This document shows, one piece after another, positions 16,435 to 24,879 of a stretch of 36,147 nucleotides of DNA. The stretch lies in the NCBI GenBank assembly GCA_902599605.1, contig CACKFV010000010.1, positions 1 through 36,147 of the forward strand, given 5' to 3'. The notes beneath the pieces are model-generated. The model did not search any database. It saw only the letters and a program-made list of their open reading frames with translations, and had not been told where the DNA came from. Each line of letters begins with the position of its first letter. Positions within the stretch are counted from its first letter, which is position 1. Both the position numbers and the translations under genes were made by a program. The stretch is from an uncultured Pelagibacteraceae bacterium (lineage in GTDB: Bacteria > Pseudomonadota > Alphaproteobacteria > Pelagibacterales > Pelagibacteraceae).

Positions 16435-17435
16435 TAAAAAAAGAGGAAAAAGGAAAAATTATCCAACCAAAAAAAATGGGACTATTAGTAGAAAATCCTG
16501 TTTACAAACCATTCAGATATCCATGGTGTTATGATGCTTGGTTAACTCAACAAAGAATACACTGGTTACCAGAGGAAGTGCCATTAGGAGATGACGTTAG
16601 AGATTGGCAAAAAAATTTGTCAGAACCTGAAAAAAATTTAGTAACTCAAATCTTTAGATTTTTTACTCAGGCAGATGTTGAAGTTAACAACTGTTATTTA
16701 AGACACTACACAACAGTATTTAAACCAACAGAAGTTTTAATGATGATGACAGCTTTTGCTGCAATGGAAACCGTTCACGTAGCTGCTTACTCACATTTAT
16801 TAGATACAATTGGTATGCCCGAGTCTGAGTATTCAGCTTTTATGAAGTACAAAGAAATGAAGGATAAGTATGATTACATGCAAGGTTTTAATGTAAACTC
16901 AAAAGAAGATATTGCAAAAACAGTTGCTGTATTTAGTGCTTTTACAGAAGGGCTACAATTATTTGCAAGCTTTGCAATTTTGCTAAACTTTCCAAGACAC
17001 AATAAACTTAAAGGTATGGGACAGATAGTTACTTGGTCAGTAAGAGACGAAACTCTTCATTGCAATTCAATGATCAGAATTTTCAAAGAATTTATAAAAG
17101 AAAATCCTGAGATCTGGACTCCGAAACTTAAAAAAGAAATTTATGATGCATGCAGAACAATTGTAGAGCATGAGGATGCATTTATAGATTTAGCTTTTGA
17201 AATGGGACCGATGAAAGGTCTTACAGCTCAAGAAGTTAAAGACTACATTAGATTTATTGGAAACAGAAGATTAGTTCAGTTAGGTCTTGAGCCAATTTAT
17301 GATATAGAAAAAAATCCACTTACTTGGCTTGATACTATGTTAAATGCTGTTGAACATATGAACTTCTTTGAAGGAAGAGCAACTGAATATTCAAAAGCAT
17401 CCACAAGAGGTAATTGGGTAGAAGCATTTAGTTAA
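16425..17435 (+). CDS. nrdB: Ribonucleotide reductase beta subunit (radical-generating)
   Basis: 336 aa dimetal-oxygen protein. With the ATG at 16425, ligand positions are Asp84 (QADVEV), Glu115 and His118 (ETVHVAAY), Glu175 (FTEGLQLF), and Glu209 and His212 (RDETLH). Tyr122 sits at the radical tyrosine position, and the ligand spacing equals that of E. coli NrdB. This supports a tyrosyl-radical class Ia enzyme. The start at 16425 is preferred over an upstream GTG (16416) because GAGGAG (16411-16416) lies 8 bases before it as an SD. It overlaps nrdA by 10 bases. No ATP-cone is fused at the N-terminus. Confidence 0.95.
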   Translation: MSVVKKEEKGKIIQPKKMGLLVENPVYKPFRYPWCYDAWLTQQRIHWLPEEVPLGDDVRDWQKNLSEPEKNLVTQIFRFFTQADVEVNNCYLRHYTTVFKPTEVLMMMTAFAAMETVHVAAYSHLLDTIGMPESEYSAFMKYKEMKDKYDYMQGFNVNSKEDIAKTVAVFSAFTEGLQLFASFAILLNFPRHNKLKGMGQIVTWSVRDETLHCNSMIRIFKEFIKENPEIWTPKLKKEIYDACRTIVEHEDAFIDLAFEMGPMKGLTAQEVKDYIRFIGNRRLVQLGLEPIYDIEKNPLTWLDTMLNAVEHMNFFEGRATEYSKASTRGNWVEAFS

Positions 17436-17450
17436 TGCATCTAATGCCAA

Positions 17451-18065
17451 ATGAGTAAATTTGGTTTAGTAGTTTTAGGAGCTCATATAGGCATTCATAT
17501 CAAGGGCGATATTGAAAAATTATCGCCCGAAAAAGTATTGTTAGTTGAACCTGTTCCACATAATGTCGCCGCAATAAAAAAAAATTTAATCCATTTAGAT
17601 AATGTTATAATTGAACAAGTCGCAATATCTAACAAAAATGAAATTAAGAATTTTTATTTTGTAAAAGAAAAGTCTATACACAAATTAAAAAAACACTGGT
17701 CAAGTGGCATTGGATCATTCAATAAACAACACATTCTTGACCATAAATCAAAAAGGTTCAAAGTTGAGGAAGAAGATATAGAAAAAGTTTCAATAAACAC
17801 AATAAGATTTAAAGATATTGTGAAAAAATATCAAATAAAACAAATTAATAAACTATTAATTGATGTCGAGGGTAGTGAGTATGAAATACTAAATGACATA
17901 GACTTTAATTCTTTAAATATTAAAGAAATATTATTCGAATATAAACATTTCGACGGATATAAAAAAACTGGACAAAAACTTGAGGAAACTTTAGAGAAAT
18001 TAAATATTTACGGATATAAGACTTCAAAAATTGATGAGGAAAATATTCTTGCTATTAAAACTTAA
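17451..18065 (+). CDS. FkbM-family SAM-dependent methyltransferase
   Basis: 204 aa Rossmann-fold methyltransferase. LGAHIGIH (about residues 9-16) stands at motif I, VLLVEPVPHNVAAI (about 29-42) is the Glu-Pro ribose-binding block, and LLIDVEGSEYEIL (about 136-148) is the FkbM IDVEGxE signature. The aspartate usual before GAxxG is replaced by Leu-Gly, so SAM binding may be slightly atypical. The N-terminus is very short. FkbM enzymes O-methylate sugars, polyketides or other small hydroxyl groups; no target is indicated. It starts 15 bases after nrdB and converges with prpC, one base separating the stops. Confidence 0.82.
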   Translation: MSKFGLVVLGAHIGIHIKGDIEKLSPEKVLLVEPVPHNVAAIKKNLIHLDNVIIEQVAISNKNEIKNFYFVKEKSIHKLKKHWSSGIGSFNKQHILDHKSKRFKVEEEDIEKVSINTIRFKDIVKKYQIKQINKLLIDVEGSEYEILNDIDFNSLNIKEILFEYKHFDGYKKTGQKLEETLEKLNIYGYKTSKIDEENILAIKT

Positions 18066-18066
18066 C

Positions 18067-19191
18067 TTATCTTTGATTTAAAGGGACAACTTTTCTGTAA
18101 CTGCTACCTTTGTAACTTGCAAGAGGTCTAATTAATTTATTTGCAGCATGTTGTTCAAGAATATGTGCAGACCATCCAGTTATCCTAGAAATTACAAAAA
18201 TTGGTGTAAAGAAATCAGTATCAAATCCCATTAAATGATAAGTCGGTCCAGTAGGATAATCTACATTTGGATGAATATTTTTTCTTTCAATCATCACCTT
18301 CTCAACAATATCGTAAATTTTTTCAAACTTCTTATCTTTTTTAACTTTTGCAACTTTTGAAAAATATTCTCTCATTGTTGGCACTCTAGAGTCACCGCTT
18401 TTATAAACTCTATGACCGAAACCCATAACAACAGCTTTTTGATCTAAGGCATTATTTATCCAGTTTAAGGCATTTTCAGGTTTTTTTATTTTATTCATCA
18501 TATGCATTACTTCTTCATTGGCACCACCGTGCAACGGTCCTTTTAAACTTGCAATAGCACCAGTAATTGCTCCATGAATATCTGACAAGCTGCTAGTAAT
18601 TGTTCTTGCAGTGAATGTAGAAACATTAAAACTATGTTCAGCATACAATATCAATGATACATCAAAAGCTTTTACAATTTCTTTTTCAGGAACTTTTCCA
18701 AAACACATATAAAAAAAGTTTTCTGAGAAAGACAAATTACTCTTTGGTTTAATAATTTTTTTTCCTTTTCTAATTCTATAGAAGGCTGCTAAAGCAACAG
18801 GTGTTTTTGCAAAAATTCTCATTACCTTTCTTAAATTAGCTTCACGGGAATTGTCCTTAGTCTCCTTATCTTCTAGACCCATTATACTTACTGCTGTTCT
18901 AGCTACATCCATAGGATGAGATTTTCTCGGGAAATTTTTGATATTATTCATTAATGTTTTTGATAAATTTCGTTCTTTTCTTTCAATTTTTTCAAAATTT
19001 TTTAACTGTTTTTCAGAAGGTAACTCTCCATTTAGAATAAGATATGCAACTTCTTCAAATTTACATTTTGCGCAAAGATCTTGCGCGGCATATCCTCTGT
19101 AAGTCAGAGAATTTATTTCTGGCATTACCTTTGAAACTTCAGTTTCATCAACTACAATGCCAAGTAAACCTTTTTTAATATCTTCAGTCAT
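18067..19191 (-). CDS. prpC: 2-methylcitrate synthase (citrate synthase family)
   Basis: 374 aa. It condenses propionyl-CoA with oxaloacetate in the methylcitrate cycle. Citrate-synthase catalytic residues are present: His in PLHGGANEEV (about residue 219), His in GFGHRVYKSGD (about 259) and Asp in GFDTDFFTP (about 324). SRITGWSAHILEQ and IRPLASYKG follow. Length and sequence fit the short PrpC/CitZ form. The assignment to methylcitrate rather than citrate synthase rests mainly on being last in a prpD-prpB-prpC run. Its ATG overlaps the prpB stop by one base. Confidence 0.9.
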   Translation of the reverse strand: MTEDIKKGLLGIVVDETEVSKVMPEINSLTYRGYAAQDLCAKCKFEEVAYLILNGELPSEKQLKNFEKIERKERNLSKTLMNNIKNFPRKSHPMDVARTAVSIMGLEDKETKDNSREANLRKVMRIFAKTPVALAAFYRIRKGKKIIKPKSNLSFSENFFYMCFGKVPEKEIVKAFDVSLILYAEHSFNVSTFTARTITSSLSDIHGAITGAIASLKGPLHGGANEEVMHMMNKIKKPENALNWINNALDQKAVVMGFGHRVYKSGDSRVPTMREYFSKVAKVKKDKKFEKIYDIVEKVMIERKNIHPNVDYPTGPTYHLMGFDTDFFTPIFVISRITGWSAHILEQHAANKLIRPLASYKGSSYRKVVPLNQR

Positions 19192-20087
19192 TAATCGTGT
19201 CCATCCGTACTAAAATTATATATTTTTTTATCGAGAGCATTGTATTTTTCATAATCTACCAAGTCATACAATCTACTTCTAGTTTGCATTTTATCAATAA
19301 GGTTTTTTTGATGTCCTTCTTCAAAAATTATCTTCAAACCTTCCTCCACACCTTTCATTGCCAATCTTTGAGTTGTTACGGGATAAATAACGATATTATA
19401 ACCCAAACTTTCCAACTCTTTATAATCTAAAAGATCTGATTTTCCAAATTCTGTCATGTTTGCAAGTAAATAGGAACTTAGACTTTTTCTAACTTTTTCA
19501 AATTCAGCTTTATCTTTTAAAGCTTCAGGAAAAACTATTTCAGCCCCTGCGTCGATATATGCTTTACATCTATCAATCATCTTATCTATTCCCTCTACAC
19601 TTTTTGCATCTGATCTGGCAATTATCTTAAAATTTTTATCTTTCCTTGCTTTGACACACTCTTCAATTTTTTTTACCATTTTTTTAACAGAAATAAGTTC
19701 TTTGTTATCAAGATGACCACACCTTTTTCTCTCAACTTGATCTTCTATATGTACTGCTGTCACACCAAATTTTTCAAAAGTTTTAATAGTTTTTTTACAA
19801 GACTTAAAACCCGTGTCAATATCAACAATTGTAGGCAAGTTTGTTACTCTTGCTATTTGTTTTGATCTATTACTCACATCTTCAAGTGTTGTAAGACCTA
19901 TATCTGGATAACCAAGGTCATTAGACATAACACCACCCGAGACATAAACAGCATCATAGCCAATTTCTTCAATTACTTTAGCAGTTAATGGATTATATGC
20001 ACCAGGAACTCTTAAAATTTTTCCACTTTTTAATTTATCAACAAAATCTTTTCTTTTTTCTTTTATTTTTTTTTTTATAAAGTGCAT
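19191..20087 (-). CDS. prpB: 2-methylisocitrate lyase
   Basis: 298 aa phosphoenolpyruvate-mutase/isocitrate-lyase superfamily enzyme that cleaves 2-methylisocitrate to pyruvate and succinate. RVPGAYNPLTAKVIEEIGYD opens the barrel, followed by the VYVSGGVMSNDLGYPD block and VDIDTGF metal-site residues (about 92-98). VHIEDQVERKRCGHL (about 114-128) carries the KRCGH-type catalytic cysteine loop, and IIARSDAKSVEG follows. Helical residues near 255-285 complete the C-terminus. The start ATG shares one base with the prpD stop, implying translational coupling. Confidence 0.93.
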   Translation of the reverse strand: MHFIKKKIKEKRKDFVDKLKSGKILRVPGAYNPLTAKVIEEIGYDAVYVSGGVMSNDLGYPDIGLTTLEDVSNRSKQIARVTNLPTIVDIDTGFKSCKKTIKTFEKFGVTAVHIEDQVERKRCGHLDNKELISVKKMVKKIEECVKARKDKNFKIIARSDAKSVEGIDKMIDRCKAYIDAGAEIVFPEALKDKAEFEKVRKSLSSYLLANMTEFGKSDLLDYKELESLGYNIVIYPVTTQRLAMKGVEEGLKIIFEEGHQKNLIDKMQTRSRLYDLVDYEKYNALDKKIYNFSTDGHD

Positions 20088-21589
20088 TAAAAAATACCAA
20101 TTTTTTTATTTTTTTTAATATTTCTACTATTAATTTCAATATTTAATTTGTGTAACTGATTTGACTTTAACTTTCTTAAGTTTTGAATGTCTCTCAGAAA
20201 TCTATCTGACTCCTTTTTGGGTATAATGTCTTTTGAAAGTGTTAAAAACTTTTTAATATAATTAGCTCTTTTAAATGGCCTTAAGCCATAAGGATGAGCG
20301 TCTGCTACACCTTGTTCTTCAACAATTTTTTTATTATTTTTTAATGTGACTATAACTTTAGCTCCAAAAGCTTTATTTTTTGGGTTTGGATCATGATAAC
20401 GTTTAGTCCATTTTTTATCCTCATGAGTTTTAATAGATCTCCATATCTTAATGGTGCTTTTCTTTCTTGCTCTTGATTTACTATATGATTTCACGTGGTG
20501 CCAATCAGCATCCTCTAAAGCAACAGCAAATATATACATTATTGAGTGATCTAAAGTTTCTCTACTTGCATTAGGATCCATTTTTTGTGGATCGTTTGCT
20601 CCTGTTCCAATTACATAATGAGTATGATGACTTGTATATATATCTATTTTTTTAATTTCGTTTAAATTGTCAATTTTTCTATTTAATTTTTTTGCAAGGT
20701 CTATAAGTGCTTGCGCTTGATATTCTGCTGAATATTCTTTTGTATAAGTTTCAAGAATAGCTTTTTTTTCCTGATTTTTTTTTGGAAGTGGAACTTTATA
20801 TAGTGCTTTTTTTCCATCGAGTATTCTTGCAATCACGCTATCTTCTCCTTCATAAATCGGACTTGGTGCTCCTTCACCTCTCATTGCTCTATCGACAGCC
20901 TCTATACCAAGTTTTCCAGCATGCGCAGGAGCAAAAGCTTTCCAACTAGAAATTTCTCCTTTTCTAGATTGTCTTGTAGATACAGTAACATGTAGTGCTT
21001 GTTGAATAGCTTGATAGATAGTTTCTGTTTTTAGATTAAGCATTGTTCCTATACCTGCTGCAACACTTGGACCTAAATGAGCTATATGATCTACTTTATG
21101 TTTATGGAGACAGATACTTTTTACAAGATTTACTTGCACCTCATATGCAGTAATAATTCCTTTAATAAGATTTAAACCGGAAACTTTCTTTTGTTGTGCA
21201 ACAGCCATTAATGCAGGAATATTATCTCCCGGATGACTATAGTCTGCTGCTAAAAAAGTATCGTGGAAATCTAATTCTCTTACAGCAGTTCCATTGGACC
21301 AGGCAGCCCATTCACAATCAAATTTCTTTTTTGAATTAATTCCAAATAAAGTAGCACCATTAGATCTTGGATGTTTCATTGCCATTTCCCTTGAAGTAAC
21401 TACAGCTTTTCTATTTAATGAAGCGATAGCTACAGATGCATTATCAATCATCCTATTTATCACCATATCAACTGAATCTTTATTTAGTTTAGCACTGTCA
21501 CTTGCAATTTCTGCAATTTTCCATGCAAGTTGATTTTTTTTACTTAATTTATCTTTTGATGCGAAAACTTTTACTTTATGTATTTTCAA
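20087..21589 (-). CDS. prpD: 2-methylcitrate dehydratase (MmgE/PrpD family)
   Basis: 500 aa. It dehydrates 2-methylcitrate to cis-2-methylaconitate. PrpD features are the opening helix AWKIAEIASDSAKL, TSREMAMKHPRSNGATLFG, the ELDFHDTFLAADYSHPGDN active-site segment (about residues 114-132), HIAHLGPSVAAGIGTML, SSWKAFAPAHAGKLGIEAV, and late SRETLDHSIMYI. The start is a TTG at 21589, with AAGGA (21595-21599) as SD 5 bases upstream and no nearby ATG in frame. Dehydratases of this family act without iron-sulfur clusters. gph precedes it by 34 bases on the same strand. Confidence 0.93.
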   Translation of the reverse strand: MKIHKVKVFASKDKLSKKNQLAWKIAEIASDSAKLNKDSVDMVINRMIDNASVAIASLNRKAVVTSREMAMKHPRSNGATLFGINSKKKFDCEWAAWSNGTAVRELDFHDTFLAADYSHPGDNIPALMAVAQQKKVSGLNLIKGIITAYEVQVNLVKSICLHKHKVDHIAHLGPSVAAGIGTMLNLKTETIYQAIQQALHVTVSTRQSRKGEISSWKAFAPAHAGKLGIEAVDRAMRGEGAPSPIYEGEDSVIARILDGKKALYKVPLPKKNQEKKAILETYTKEYSAEYQAQALIDLAKKLNRKIDNLNEIKKIDIYTSHHTHYVIGTGANDPQKMDPNASRETLDHSIMYIFAVALEDADWHHVKSYSKSRARKKSTIKIWRSIKTHEDKKWTKRYHDPNPKNKAFGAKVIVTLKNNKKIVEEQGVADAHPYGLRPFKRANYIKKFLTLSKDIIPKKESDRFLRDIQNLRKLKSNQLHKLNIEINSRNIKKNKKIGIF

Positions 21590-21623
21590 TTTATTCCTTT
21601 TTGAGTTTAGTACTTCATTTATG

Positions 21624-22313
21624 TTAAGTATTCAAATATTTTGAAACTATTTTCTCAATACCCTGAAAGTTGGTTACCAAGTGATCATGAGGTATTTCAT
21701 TTACTTTTTTATCAGTATATCCGTCCTCGAGCAATATAAATGGTAAGTTTGCAGAATTAGCTGCAGCTGAATCTGTTTCACTATCACCAATCATTAAAGA
21801 TTTTTTTATATCTCCTTGAAGAATTTCAATCACAGAAGTTAAATGTCTAGGATCAGGTTTGCAATAATCAAAAGTATTACTACCAGCAACATATTCAAAA
21901 TAATCGAAAATTTTTATTTTTTTTAACAAATCAATTGCTAAATGTTCTTGTTTATTAGTGCAAACTGCTAGTGAAATATCATTTTGTTTTGACCACTCCA
22001 AAAATTCTAAAACACCATCTATAATCTTACTTTCATTAACAATATTCTTTCCATAATAATCTATAAAATCCTTTACCATTTCATCTTTAACTTTTTTATC
22101 TGAAATTTTTCCAAACTCTTTTTTAGCTGTTCCCCAAATAGATCTTCCAATCAAAGCACCAGCACCTTTACCAACAAGGTTTCTAATTTCCTCTGTTGTC
22201 TTTGTTTCGTACCCAAACTTTCTCATTACATAATTGTGAGCATTCATTAGATCTGGTGCTGTATCTACTATGGTTCCATCTAAATCTACCAAAACTGTGA
22301 ATTTTTGACTCAT
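21624..22313 (-). CDS. gph: HAD-family phosphatase, phosphoglycolate phosphatase-like
   Basis: 229 aa haloacid-dehalogenase hydrolase. Motif I is VDLDGTIVDTAPDL (about residues 9-22) with both catalytic aspartates, motif II VCTNKQ (about 113-118), motif III KPDPRH, and motif IV IGDSETD (about 172-178). A helical cap lies between I and II. This is the Gph arrangement; the enzyme likely clears 2-phosphoglycolate, but other small phosphoesters are possible. It is first in a same-strand run before prpDBC and divergent from the GlmU-like gene across 71 bases. Confidence 0.85.
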   Translation of the reverse strand: MSQKFTVLVDLDGTIVDTAPDLMNAHNYVMRKFGYETKTTEEIRNLVGKGAGALIGRSIWGTAKKEFGKISDKKVKDEMVKDFIDYYGKNIVNESKIIDGVLEFLEWSKQNDISLAVCTNKQEHLAIDLLKKIKIFDYFEYVAGSNTFDYCKPDPRHLTSVIEILQGDIKKSLMIGDSETDSAAANSANLPFILLEDGYTDKKVNEIPHDHLVTNFQGIEKIVSKYLNT

Positions 22314-22340
22314 TTTTAAAAAGTATTATTAAGAAATATT

Positions 22341-22370
22341 TTGTGAATTCTTTATCATAAATACTTATCT
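22341..22370 (+). promoter_or_regulatory. Candidate promoter for the glmU'-glmS pair
   Basis: In the 71-base divergent spacer, TTGTGA (22341-22346), 18 bases and TTATCT (22365-22370) form a weak sigma-70-like promoter pointing at the ATG at 22385. The leader would be under 15 bases. No riboswitch or glmS ribozyme fold fits in this space. Confidence 0.35.
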
Positions 22371-22384
22371 ATAAGAAAAAATCA

Positions 22385-22996
22385 ATGAAACAAACTGATA
22401 TTCAAAACAAATTTAGAAAAAAATTTTTAAATCAGGGTGTAAAAATGACTGCGCCTGAGACTGTTTTTTTTTCAAATGATACTAAAATTGGAAAAAATGT
22501 AACAATCGAACCATACGTTGTTTTTGGATCAAAGGTAAAAATCAAAAACAATGTTAAGATATTAGCCTTTTCACACCTTGAAGGTGTAAGTGTTGATAAT
22601 AATGTTTCAATTGGCCCATACGCACGTTTAAGACCAGGAACTGTCTTAGAAGAAGGTTCAAAAGTCGGAAACTTTGTTGAAATTAAAAAATCTCGATTAA
22701 AAAAAAATTCAAAAGCAAATCACCTTACTTATATTGGAGATGCAACAGTAGGTAAAAAATCTAATATCGGTGCAGGTACAATCACTTGTAATTATGATGG
22801 AGTTAAAAAAAGCAAAACAATAATTGAAGATGGTGCTTTTATAGGATCAAACACATCATTAGTTGCCCCTGTTAAAATTGGAAAAAAAGCAATTGTTGGC
22901 GCTAGTTCTGTAATAACTCAAAATGTAAAAAGTGGTTCTTTAGCGTTATCAAGAGCAAAACAAACTGAAGTAAAAAACTATAAAAGAAAAAAATAA
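22385..22996 (+). CDS. glmU: Stand-alone GlmU acetyltransferase domain
   Basis: 203 aa matching only the C-terminal half of bifunctional GlmU: the linker helix (QNKFRKKFLNQGVKMTAPET) and the left-handed beta-helix that acetylates glucosamine-1-phosphate with acetyl-CoA. Active-site residues are retained: Arg81/Arg83 in YARLRPG, Lys in NFVEIKKS, His113 in KANHLTYIGDA, and ITCNYDG. The uridyltransferase domain (normally about 230 residues with a GxGTRM pyrophosphorylase motif) is absent, and there is no room for it upstream. glmS follows after 3 bases, confirming the UDP-GlcNAc pathway context. Another protein must form UDP-GlcNAc. Confidence 0.9.
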   Translation: MKQTDIQNKFRKKFLNQGVKMTAPETVFFSNDTKIGKNVTIEPYVVFGSKVKIKNNVKILAFSHLEGVSVDNNVSIGPYARLRPGTVLEEGSKVGNFVEIKKSRLKKNSKANHLTYIGDATVGKKSNIGAGTITCNYDGVKKSKTIIEDGAFIGSNTSLVAPVKIGKKAIVGASSVITQNVKSGSLALSRAKQTEVKNYKRKK

Positions 22997-22999
22997 ATT

Positions 23000-24820
23000 A
23001 TGTGTGGAATTATTGGAATAACAAGTAACAAATTAGTTTCATCTCCAATTATAAATTCATTAAAAAAATTGGAATACAGAGGTTACGACTCTGCAGGAAT
23101 AGCAACGATTGACTCAGGCTTCATTAAAGAAGTTAAATGCGAGGGTAGAGTTGAAAGTTTAGAGGAAGCCGTTTCAAAATCAAAGTTAACAGGGAATGTT
23201 GGAATTGGACATGTACGATGGGCAACCCATGGTATTCCAAACACAATTAACGCTCATCCACATTCATCAGAAAATGTATCTGTAGTTCATAATGGAATAA
23301 TTGAAAATTCAACATTGCTAAAAAAGTTTTTAATAAATAAAGGACATAAGTTTAAGTCTCAAACAGATACTGAAGTTATTGTTCATCTTATTACTGAATA
23401 TTTAAAAAAAGATAATCTTAAAGATGCAATTATTAAAGTTTTAAAAAAACTTCATGGAAGTTTTGCTTTAGGTATAATTTTTAAAGATAATCCGAATTTA
23501 ATAATTGGTGCAAGAAGAGGTTCACCTTTAGCTGTTGGCTATGGTCCTGGAGAAAATTATTTAGGATCAGACTCTTATGCTCTAAAATCTATGACAAATA
23601 AAATTTCATATCTTAACGATGGGGAGTTTTGTATTATTAAAAAAGATAATGTTGAGTTTTTTAATCAGAGCGGAAAAAAAATTAATAAAAAAATATTACA
23701 TTTATCATCAAACGAACAAAATTATGAAAAGGGTGACTACAAACATTTCATGGCTAAAGAAATTGACGAACAGCCAAATACTATCAAAAATTGTGTTAAT
23801 GAATACATCGACAAAATTAATAATGACATAAATATTTTTAATTTTCCATTTAAAGAAAAAGAAATAAACTCTATAACACTGATAGGATGTGGCACAGCCT
23901 ATCACTCTTGTCTTATTGCAAAATATTGGTTTGAGCAATTAACATCGTTCGATGTTAGTATCGATATTGCTTCAGAGTTTCGTTATAGAAAAAATAAATT
24001 TAAGAAAGATTGTCTTTATATTTTTGTTTCTCAGTCAGGCGAAACTGCTGATACTTATGCAGCCTTAGATCTTTGCAATAAAAATAAAATGAAAACATGC
24101 TCAGTTGTAAATGTTATTGAAAGCTCAATAGCAAGAGATTCCAAATTCGTTTTACCTATTCATTGTGGTCCAGAAATCGGTGTTGCATCTACTAAGGCTT
24201 TCTTAGGACAAATGCTTGTTTTATATATACTTTGCTTAAAATTGGCTCAAAAAAGGAAAGATATAAGTAAAAAAGATTATTTAAAGAAGATCAAAAATTT
24301 ATTTAATCTAGCGAAATTAGTTAAACATTCTTTAGAAACTGAAAACAAAATTCAATCAATATGCAGTTCATTTGTTGATGCAAAAGGTTCAATGTTTTTA
24401 GGTAGAGGATATTCATTTCCAATAGCATTAGAAGGAGCTTTAAAATTGAAAGAATTAGCTTATGTACATGCAGAGGGTTATCCTGCAGGTGAAATGAAAC
24501 ATGGACCACTAGCTCTTATAGAAGATGGAATGCCAGTGGTAGTGATTGCTCCAAGAGATCAACATTATAAAAAAACTATTTCAAACATGCAGGAAGTTAT
24601 AGCAAGAGGAGCGAAAGTTTTGCTTGTTACAAATAAAAGTAAAGATGAAGTTTATTCTGAAAATATTTGGGAGACTATTGAAGTTGAAAATACTGAAGAT
24701 GACCTCTTCCCGTTTTTAGTAACAATTCCTTTGCAAAAGCTTGCATATTACTCTGCACTAAAAAAAGGTTATGACATTGATAAACCAAGAAATTTAGCTA
24801 AATCAGTAACAGTAGAATAA
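23000..24820 (+). CDS. glmS: Glutamine-fructose-6-phosphate aminotransferase
   Basis: 606 aa, full length. It makes glucosamine-6-phosphate from fructose-6-phosphate and glutamine. The N-terminal Ntn glutaminase starts MCGIIGI with the nucleophile Cys2, then VRWATHG (about residues 73-79) and VHNGIIEN. Two SIS isomerase domains follow: LIGCGTAYHS, VSQSGETADTY and STKAFLGQ, then GRGYSFPIALEGALKLKE, HAEGYPAGEMKHGP and the C-terminal DKPRNLAKSVTVE. It is co-oriented with the GlmU acetyltransferase domain, together giving two consecutive parts of UDP-GlcNAc synthesis with GlmM supplied elsewhere. Confidence 0.97.
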   Translation: MCGIIGITSNKLVSSPIINSLKKLEYRGYDSAGIATIDSGFIKEVKCEGRVESLEEAVSKSKLTGNVGIGHVRWATHGIPNTINAHPHSSENVSVVHNGIIENSTLLKKFLINKGHKFKSQTDTEVIVHLITEYLKKDNLKDAIIKVLKKLHGSFALGIIFKDNPNLIIGARRGSPLAVGYGPGENYLGSDSYALKSMTNKISYLNDGEFCIIKKDNVEFFNQSGKKINKKILHLSSNEQNYEKGDYKHFMAKEIDEQPNTIKNCVNEYIDKINNDINIFNFPFKEKEINSITLIGCGTAYHSCLIAKYWFEQLTSFDVSIDIASEFRYRKNKFKKDCLYIFVSQSGETADTYAALDLCNKNKMKTCSVVNVIESSIARDSKFVLPIHCGPEIGVASTKAFLGQMLVLYILCLKLAQKRKDISKKDYLKKIKNLFNLAKLVKHSLETENKIQSICSSFVDAKGSMFLGRGYSFPIALEGALKLKELAYVHAEGYPAGEMKHGPLALIEDGMPVVVIAPRDQHYKKTISNMQEVIARGAKVLLVTNKSKDEVYSENIWETIEVENTEDDLFPFLVTIPLQKLAYYSALKKGYDIDKPRNLAKSVTVE

Positions 24821-24879
24821 TAAAAATAACTATTCTCTTTTGTCATAATTTAGTTATATATTCATCTTAAGGTTGAATT

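Noticed and set aside
22314-22384. Possible glmS ribozyme or riboswitch leader for the amino-sugar genes
   Set aside because: The spacer is only 71 bases, AT-rich, without the needed paired regions, and glmS itself has only 3 bases upstream.
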